Source: Candidatus Saccharimonadia bacterium (lineage in GTDB: Bacteria; Patescibacteriota; Saccharimonadia; Saccharimonadales; Saccharimonadaceae). Taken from it: 13,961 bases of DNA. Made by a program: the position numbers and the translations under genes. The notes under the pieces are model-generated. The model had not been told where the DNA came from, searched no databases, and was given only the letters and a program-made list of their open reading frames with translations. Positions 1 to 4,754 of the stretch are shown here, one piece after another (within the stretch, counting starts at the first letter, position 1; each line of letters begins with the position of its first letter). Location: NCBI GenBank assembly GCA_023262335.1, contig JALRBE010000027.1, forward strand, positions 1 to 13,961. Direction: 5' to 3'.

Positions 1-54
1 TCGGGGTCTAGTCTCCTGTCGGATTTCTTCCCGCTCCTCGTGGGTGATAACCAC
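1..54 (-). CDS. Possible start of a further minus-strand gene (partial, unrecognised)
   Basis: Downstream of the DUF1295 gene the minus strand has an open frame of 18 codons beginning with GTG and running off the window edge. It would encode VVITHEEREEIRQETRPR, a charged, helix-like peptide. A weak AGAGG lies about 13 nt upstream and AT-rich sequence (TAATATATA) just before that could be a -10 region. The frame is too short to identify. It may equally be untranslated sequence beyond the last gene of the operon. Confidence 0.25.
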   Translation of the reverse strand, partial: MVITHEEREEIRQETRPR

Positions 55-77
55 TCGAATGGATGTACCTCTATATA

Positions 78-878
78 TTACCTCTTTTTAGGCAGCATTG
101 GCAAGAAGGCGCTGGTTCGGCGCTTGTATTCCGCCCAGCCCGGACGGCCCTCAAGCAGCTTCTCTGTTATCGGCACGCCCGAAACGAATAGCAGCAGCAC
201 CGTTACGGTAACGGGACCGACTACTGCCAGCCACCACGGCGCGACCGACGCCGCCACCACGAATATACCCCACCATTGGACCGCTTCGCCAAAATAATTC
301 GGATGCCTCGTAAACCGCCAAAGACCGGTCGTCATGAGCGTACCCTTCTTTGCGGTACGTCGATGCCGGGCAAGCTGCCAGTCACCGATTGCCTCGAACG
401 CAAAGCCCGCCAGCCACATCGCAGCGCCAACTGCTGCCACCCATCCGATTGGATGCGGAGTCACCGACGCGACAGCGATAACAGGAAACGAAACCGCAAC
501 CGCCAGCACGGCCTGCACAAGGTACACGCGTACGTACATGTTCGCGCCAACGCCACCAGGCTTCTTGGCGTAGCCTTTGCGCAAGGCCGCGTAGCGCCGG
601 TCTTCACCATCGAGCTTACCCCAACGTCTTTGCAAATGCATCGTGAGTCGTAGTGCCCATACGGCAACGAGCGCGCCGACGAGGAATTGCGTCGAACCGA
701 AATCGATCCGGCTATATCCAACGTATGTCACCACGAGAATGGCAATGAACACCACACCCCAAGCGACGTCGATCACATCATACCTATCCGCTCGCTTTGC
801 CGCAACGAACACGCTCGTCATCGACAATATGGCCACCAGGAGCGCGAAACCCGTATTGATGAGAACGTCACCGGCCAT
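78..878 (-). CDS. DUF1295 family membrane protein (steroid 5-alpha-reductase-like fold)
   Basis: 266-residue polytopic membrane protein. Hydrophobic segments lie roughly at residues 7-27, 36-55, 63-79, 117-138, 144-163 and 200-232. The C-terminal half carries the DUF1295 signature: TTGLWRFTRHPNYFGE (183-198) followed by QWWG, and a block with GVPITEKLL (234-242), GWAEYKRRT and FLP near the end. The RHPNYFGE block is shared with the steroid 5-alpha-reductase C-terminal and isoprenylcysteine methyltransferase-like superfamily, where it helps bind NAD(P)H or SAM. The substrate here is unknown. The start ATG directly follows the TGA of the VKOR gene (TGAATG) with no clear Shine-Dalgarno, so translation is probably coupled. 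It is the last recognisable gene of the ftsZ-nrdR-redox unit. Family assignment is firm; reductase chemistry is only inferred. Confidence 0.88.
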   Translation of the reverse strand: MAGDVLINTGFALLVAILSMTSVFVAAKRADRYDVIDVAWGVVFIAILVVTYVGYSRIDFGSTQFLVGALVAVWALRLTMHLQRRWGKLDGEDRRYAALRKGYAKKPGGVGANMYVRVYLVQAVLAVAVSFPVIAVASVTPHPIGWVAAVGAAMWLAGFAFEAIGDWQLARHRRTAKKGTLMTTGLWRFTRHPNYFGEAVQWWGIFVVAASVAPWWLAVVGPVTVTVLLLFVSGVPITEKLLEGRPGWAEYKRRTSAFLPMLPKKR

Positions 879-1505
879 TCAGGCGACCAACGAGCTGCCA
901 AACTTCAGAATGACCAGGGCGATAAGCAGCACGACCCAGCCTGCCACGAACACCTTGTCGTAATCCGCGTCCAAAAAGCGAGTAACTTTTTTATTCACGT
1001 CCTTCGCGAGACCGAAGGTGTTCTGCCGAAGATTGTAGCGCGTGACGGTCGCCGTAAGCATGGTCATGCTGAACGTCACGACCAAACACCACGGGCAAAG
1101 AACCTCTATGACGTAGACACTGTTAAAGAAGAGCCAGTACGCGAACAGAGTCCAGAAGACGATACCTATTTCGGCGCCGATCATAAACCACTTCGGGAAT
1201 TTCACTTTCGACAATCCGAGCAAAGCGATCATGATGACCAGCGGAAACCCTATGAGCCCAATGTACATGTTCGGGAATCCGAACACGCTCGCCTGCCATG
1301 TTTTCATGACGGCAGCGCAGTTCAGTACCAAGTTAAAACTGCAGCTCAGAATGGTATCGGGATTCTTCAGGAGATGAAACTCCTCTACGGCAAGCACGAA
1401 ACTCGCGATAAGGCCGATGCTACCGAACGCGAGCATGGTCCCGAAAATCCAGGCCGTCGATCGGTCGTCGGACTTACTGTGGGATGCGAACAACTTATTG
1501 AACAT
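879..1505 (-). CDS. Vitamin K epoxide reductase (VKOR) family disulfide oxidoreductase
   Basis: 208-residue integral membrane protein with hydrophobic segments near residues 19-40, 77-98, 107-127, 129-150 and 186-202. The redox apparatus of the family is complete: the loop cysteine pair C55/C63 after the first helix, the conserved FGFPNMYIG segment (75-83) and the quinone-proximal CPWC active site (137-140). Bacterial VKOR homologues reoxidise a DsbA-like thioredoxin and pass electrons to quinone, replacing DsbB in oxidative folding of exported proteins. There is no fused thioredoxin domain here and no periplasmic DsbA partner in the window. The start ATG overlaps the preceding small gene by 11 nt and has GAGG 8 nt upstream, which supports this start. 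The physiological electron acceptor cannot be read from the sequence. Confidence 0.92.
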   Translation of the reverse strand: MFNKLFASHSKSDDRSTAWIFGTMLAFGSIGLIASFVLAVEEFHLLKNPDTILSCSFNLVLNCAAVMKTWQASVFGFPNMYIGLIGFPLVIMIALLGLSKVKFPKWFMIGAEIGIVFWTLFAYWLFFNSVYVIEVLCPWCLVVTFSMTMLTATVTRYNLRQNTFGLAKDVNKKVTRFLDADYDKVFVAGWVVLLIALVILKFGSSLVA

Positions 1506-1755
1506 AATAACTTACCTCGTCTATGGTTGGTAATGGCAACCCTCTCCACTGCGCCAGCAACTGGCCGTCTCCTGCCGTAGCGATGATCGTCGGATATTCG
1601 ACCACGTCGTACACTCGTGCCTTTTCGGCGCCAAGCGGCGTGTCGGGATTAATAACCTCGATTTGCTTGCCAGTCCGGCGAGTAAAATCATGGAGGAATT
1701 CGGTCACGCGGCGCGCGTAATCAGTACTGTCGCGCGTGAACGCCACGACGCTCAC
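1495..1755 (-). CDS. Small glutaredoxin/thioredoxin-like protein without active-site cysteines
   Basis: 86-residue protein with a glutaredoxin-like layout: a first strand and helix (VVAFTRDSTDYARRVTEFL, 3-21), the cis-proline turn EYPTI (53-57), a DGQLLAQWRG hairpin and a final helix. Aligned by eye with glutaredoxins (pattern VxIYTxPxCPYCxR), the CPYC position is occupied by TDYA (11-14). There is no cysteine anywhere, so thiol-disulfide exchange by the usual mechanism is impossible. The gene starts with GTG overlapping the nrdR TGA by 4 nt (GTGA) and ends 11 nt inside the VKOR gene, so the three are translationally linked. It may bind or scaffold a partner rather than catalyse redox chemistry. 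The fold assignment is by motif pattern only. Confidence 0.68.
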   Translation of the reverse strand: MSVVAFTRDSTDYARRVTEFLHDFTRRTGKQIEVINPDTPLGAEKARVYDVVEYPTIIATAGDGQLLAQWRGLPLPTIDEVSYYVQ

Positions 1756-2204
1756 GAATCGTTGCCTTTTCGGCGTGACGCGAGTATCGCTTCGAATTCA
1801 TCAAGGGTCTTGAATTCCCTGTACACACTCGCGAACCGCACGTACGCGACTTCGTTCGTCTTTGCCAGCTCATCGAGTACGAGGTCGCCGATCGCCCTTG
1901 ATGGCACCTCCGACTCACCTATTGAATAAAGGTTTTCTTCGACGTCGCTGACAATCGTTTCGATCTCAATCTCGCTGATAAACTTACCTACTGACCGCCT
2001 GATGGCGACCGTCAGTTTTTCGCGGTCGTACAGCTCGCGCGTACCATCCTTTTTGAGGACGGCAAGGTTCGGCTTCTCGATGCGCTCATAGGTCGTGAAC
2101 CTGCGTCCGTCAGGGGTTTCGCGACGACGGCGAATAGTCACGCCGTCTCCTACCTCGCGCGATTCGATCACGCGGCTGTCACCGATGTTTATTGGGGCTC
2201 CCAC
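1752..2204 (-). CDS. nrdR: NrdR-family regulator lacking the zinc-ribbon cysteines
   Basis: 150 residues, the usual NrdR length. The C-terminal ATP-cone (about 46-136) is well conserved, with KKDGTRELYDREKL (51-64), GESEVPSRAIG (96-106) and EVAYVRFASVYREF (118-131). The N-terminal DNA-binding region keeps SRVIESR (10-16), IRRRRE (24-29) and GRRFTTYERIE (33-43). In canonical NrdR a zinc ribbon is built from CxxC at the start and CxxC before the GxRFTTYE block. Here the first pair is replaced by A3 and N6 and the second is shortened to TPD. No cysteine occurs in the protein. The GTG start follows the ftsZ stop by 9 nt, and that same TAG is in frame 4 codons upstream, so no longer N-terminus exists. 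Family role: (d)ATP-sensing repressor of ribonucleotide reductase genes. Whether this version still binds NrdR boxes is uncertain. Confidence 0.88.
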   Translation of the reverse strand: MGAPINIGDSRVIESREVGDGVTIRRRRETPDGRRFTTYERIEKPNLAVLKKDGTRELYDREKLTVAIRRSVGKFISEIEIETIVSDVEENLYSIGESEVPSRAIGDLVLDELAKTNEVAYVRFASVYREFKTLDEFEAILASRRKGNDS

Positions 2205-2216
2205 GCCGCTCTCCTA
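2205..2216 (-). promoter_or_regulatory. Ribosome binding site of nrdR
   Basis: The minus strand reads TAGGAGAGCGGC immediately before the GTG at 2204. AGGAG sits about 6 nt from the start codon. It overlaps the ftsZ TAG stop, indicating re-initiation or coupling after ftsZ, and supports GTG as the true nrdR start. Confidence 0.65.
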
Positions 2217-3428
2217 TGACTCGTCCGTCTTTTTGTTCTTCTTGCGACGACGAAGGAAAGCAGGGGTATCCGACTCGTCCTCGTCCTCGACTGGCGGCGT
2301 GTCCCAAATGTTTTGTGCCGGTTCTTCGGCAAAACTTGCCTGAGGATCGGCTTTTTCCAAGTCCAAGTTAACGCTTTCGACGGCTTCGTCGCTCACGACA
2401 GGTTGGCTTTCGATCTCGCGAATGCGCTCGGCCGCGCCACCGTCAAGCGATACTTCCTGCTCATGGAAGAACTCGCTGTCGAAACCGGTCGCGATGACAG
2501 TGATGATCAATTCGTCCTCGAGATCAGGCTTCAACGTAGCACCGAAGATAATATTCGCATCTGGTGACACGGCGCTGGTGATGATTTCGGCTGCTTCCTG
2601 GATTTCCGACATGGACATATCGTACCCACCGGTAACGTTGAACAGGACGCCCTTCGCGCCATCGATCGACACCTCGATAAGCGGCGATTCGATTGCTTGT
2701 TGCGCTGCCTGCGCGGCGCGGTCATCGCCACTGGCACGGCCGATACCCATAAGCGCGCTGCCCGCGTTACTCATGATCGCCTTGACGTCGGCGAAGTCGA
2801 GGTTGATAAGACCATGCTCGGTTATCAGTTCGGAAATACCCTGCACGCCCTGGCGGAGTACGTCATCGGCGATCTTGAACGTCTCAAGAAGAGGAGTCCT
2901 GCGGTCGATCGTTTGGAGCAAGCGATCGTTAGGAATCGTAATCAACGTGTCGACTTGACGGCCCAGTTGGTTGATCGCCCAGTCCGCGTTCACGCGGCGC
3001 TTCTCACCCTCAAAACTGAATGGCTTCGTGGCAACGCCAACGACGAGGATACCAAGTTCGCGGGCGACTTCGGCAACGACGTAGCCAGCACCGCTGCCCG
3101 TGCCACCGCCGGCTCCGATCGTGACGAACACCATGTCGGCGCCCTCAAGCGCCTCGCGGATCTCATCGCGCGATTCGTTGGCCGCGGCCTCTCCTACCGA
3201 AGGATCGGCACCAGCGCCAAGACCGCCCGTGGTCGCATGGCCGAGATGCAGCTTGATGTCAGCCCTGCTGTTATGAAGCGCCTGCGCGTCGGTGTTCATA
3301 GCGATGAATTGCACGCCGGTAAGACCTGCGTCTTTCATGCGGTTGATAGCGCTGCCGCCGGCACCGCCGACGCCCACTACTTTTATACTGGCAAATGTCT
3401 GAATCTCGCTTGGTGTTACTTCCGGCAT
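2214..3428 (-). CDS. ftsZ: Cell division protein FtsZ
   Basis: Tubulin-like GTPase that polymerises into the division ring. From the ATG at 3428 the protein is 404 residues. VVGVGGAGGSAINRM (17-31) opens the Rossmann fold, the tubulin signature GAGGGTGSGAG lies at 105-115, and the T7 synergy loop NLDFADVKAIM is at 209-219, so nucleotide binding and hydrolysis residues look intact. An acidic linker (about 317-386) leads to the C-terminal tail DTPAFLRRRKKNKK (387-400), the peptide that binds FtsA in other bacteria. A GTG at 3491 directly after the ftsA stop would add 21 residues, but it has no Shine-Dalgarno. The ATG at 3428 has GAGGGAG 5 nt upstream and a good -10 box behind it, so I prefer the shorter form. 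It is followed 9 nt later by nrdR. Confidence 0.96.
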   Translation of the reverse strand: MPEVTPSEIQTFASIKVVGVGGAGGSAINRMKDAGLTGVQFIAMNTDAQALHNSRADIKLHLGHATTGGLGAGADPSVGEAAANESRDEIREALEGADMVFVTIGAGGGTGSGAGYVVAEVARELGILVVGVATKPFSFEGEKRRVNADWAINQLGRQVDTLITIPNDRLLQTIDRRTPLLETFKIADDVLRQGVQGISELITEHGLINLDFADVKAIMSNAGSALMGIGRASGDDRAAQAAQQAIESPLIEVSIDGAKGVLFNVTGGYDMSMSEIQEAAEIITSAVSPDANIIFGATLKPDLEDELIITVIATGFDSEFFHEQEVSLDGGAAERIREIESQPVVSDEAVESVNLDLEKADPQASFAEEPAQNIWDTPPVEDEDESDTPAFLRRRKKNKKTDES

Positions 3429-3433
3429 CGCTA

Positions 3434-3440
3434 CTCCCTC
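3434..3440 (-). promoter_or_regulatory. Ribosome binding site of ftsZ
   Basis: GAGGGAG on the minus strand, 5 nt before the ATG at 3428. This site decides between the ATG and the upstream GTG at 3491, which lacks any such sequence. Confidence 0.7.
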
Positions 3441-3459
3441 GTCCGTCTTATTCCTATTT

Positions 3460-3468
3460 AGTATAGCA
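3460..3468 (-). promoter_or_regulatory. Extended -10 promoter of ftsZ
   Basis: The minus strand reads TGCTATACT, an extended -10 element (TGn plus a hexamer one base from consensus), in the short ftsA-ftsZ gap. Transcription would start around 3452-3454, giving a leader of about 25 nt containing the Shine-Dalgarno. A TTGACA lies only 7 nt upstream of the hexamer, too close to act as its -35. Confidence 0.55.
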
Positions 3469-3491
3469 TCTCTGTCAAAATGATTCGCCAC

Positions 3492-4724
3492 TCAGGGCTT
3501 GAGGCGCGCGAACAGCCGCTTCAACGCTCCACCCGCCTGGCTGGCAGCCGACTTCGTGTTGCCAGACTGGCGGTTCGTGGCATGCGAGCCTTCCGCGTCG
3601 ATCAGCATAAGGCCGACCGCCGCCGCATACTGAGGCTCGTCCAAGTGTTCGGCAACGCCGCCGTATCCCTTGGCACTACCGAGCCGTACGGCAAGATTGA
3701 GCGACTCCTTGGCGTAGTCGACGATACCTTTGAGTTTGGCACCTCCGCCCGTCAGCACGACGCCGCTTGGCAGTTTGGCGTGACGGCCAGCCTTCTTCAG
3801 CTCCGCGCCGATCGACTCGAACAGCTCTTCAAGCCGAGCCTCGACGATTTCATCGACGTCACTGCGAGCGAATTCGATCGTTTCTTTGTCGTGCTCGACC
3901 GTAACGGTGTCGCTCCCGGTCAGCGGCTTGGCCGACGCATGCGTCAATTTGACGAGCTCGGCGATTTCGGGATCAGTCTTGAGTCCGATGGCGAGATCGT
4001 TCGTTATGTTGTTGCCACCGACAGGGATGACGCCCGCGAACTGCAAATCGCCTTCTTCGAAGATGGCGATGCCCGTTGTCGCTCCGCCAAAATCGATGAC
4101 GGCAACGCCGTTCTCGAGCTGTTGCTCATTCAAAACGGCACGTGCGGAAGCGACCACGCTCGGCGTCACCGAGTTCGCGTGGACTTTCGCCAAATCAAGG
4201 GCGCTATGGAGCGCCGACACGTTGGGTACCAGTGCCGAGATGACGTTCGCGTTGATCTCGAGGCGCGTTCCCGACATACCAAGCGGATCCTTGATGTTGT
4301 CTTGCCCGTCCAGCCGGTAGCTATGCGGAACGACATCCAGTATTTCGCGATTCGCGGGAACTTTGCCAACGGTAGCGACTTCGGTCAACCGGGCAACGTC
4401 TTCGTCGGAGACGACATGGTCAGCGGCACCGACGGCGATCATGCCATCCGTGGTCGTGCTAAGGATGTGAGCGCCGTTTATGCTCATAGACGCGGCATCC
4501 ACTTGGTAGCCGCTCATGCGCTCAGCCTCGCCAAGAGCGTCATCAATCGCCTGAGCGGGACCGTTCAGGTTGACGATCGTACCCTTCCGCATGCCCGTAT
4601 TCGGGACTTCGCCCATGCCAACGATCGTAGGAGTGCCCGTTGTCGCGTCGAGATGACCAACGACGCAACGGACCGTGGTGGTGCCGATATCAATACCGAC
4701 GGCGTATCGAGAGAAATCTTGCAT
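3492..4724 (-). CDS. ftsA: Cell division protein FtsA
   Basis: 410-residue actin-family protein that tethers FtsZ filaments to the membrane. PHOSPHATE-1 motif IDIGTTTVRC is at 11-20, PHOSPHATE-2 DFGGATTGIAIF at 211-222 and the adenosine motif VVLTGGGAKLKG at 322-333. The 1C domain specific to FtsA lies between the first two motifs (about 85-165). After a polar linker the protein ends in GGALKRLFARLKP (398-410), a basic amphipathic helix of the type that inserts FtsA into the membrane. The ATG is preceded by TATAAT ending only 7 nt away and has no Shine-Dalgarno, so the message is probably leaderless. It lies between the MurD-MurL fusion and ftsZ, the remaining core of a division-cell wall cluster from which ftsW, murG, murC and ftsQ are absent here. 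Confidence 0.96.
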   Translation of the reverse strand: MQDFSRYAVGIDIGTTTVRCVVGHLDATTGTPTIVGMGEVPNTGMRKGTIVNLNGPAQAIDDALGEAERMSGYQVDAASMSINGAHILSTTTDGMIAVGAADHVVSDEDVARLTEVATVGKVPANREILDVVPHSYRLDGQDNIKDPLGMSGTRLEINANVISALVPNVSALHSALDLAKVHANSVTPSVVASARAVLNEQQLENGVAVIDFGGATTGIAIFEEGDLQFAGVIPVGGNNITNDLAIGLKTDPEIAELVKLTHASAKPLTGSDTVTVEHDKETIEFARSDVDEIVEARLEELFESIGAELKKAGRHAKLPSGVVLTGGGAKLKGIVDYAKESLNLAVRLGSAKGYGGVAEHLDEPQYAAAVGLMLIDAEGSHATNRQSGNTKSAASQAGGALKRLFARLKP

Positions 4725-4731
4725 GAGTCGT

Positions 4732-4737
4732 ATTATA
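4732..4737 (-). promoter_or_regulatory. -10 box of ftsA, leaderless arrangement
   Basis: Consensus TATAAT on the minus strand in the 30-nt gap between the fusion gene and ftsA. The spacer to the ATG is ACGACTC (7 nt), which puts the expected transcription start at or next to the A of the start codon. The -35 region is poor (TTCTAA at 17-nt spacing). Confidence 0.6.
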
Positions 4738-4754
4738 ACGCTTATGGGCGCGTT

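Noticed and set aside
3473..3478. TTGACA on the minus strand upstream of ftsZ, a perfect -35 hexamer.
   Set aside because: It is only 7 nt from the TATACT box; the normal spacing is 16-18 nt. The extended TGC before TATACT makes a -35 unnecessary.
3429..3491. ftsZ start at the GTG directly after the ftsA stop (21 extra residues).
   Set aside because: No Shine-Dalgarno there, the extra residues resemble no FtsZ N-terminus, and a -10 box plus ribosome binding site lie inside this stretch.
4724..4736. TAATACGACTCA on the minus strand before ftsA matches the first 12 bases of the phage T7 promoter.
   Set aside because: The remaining essential bases of the T7 promoter are absent (the next bases are TGCAAG) and no phage polymerase context exists. 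The match arises from the -10 box plus the 7-nt spacer to the ftsA ATG.
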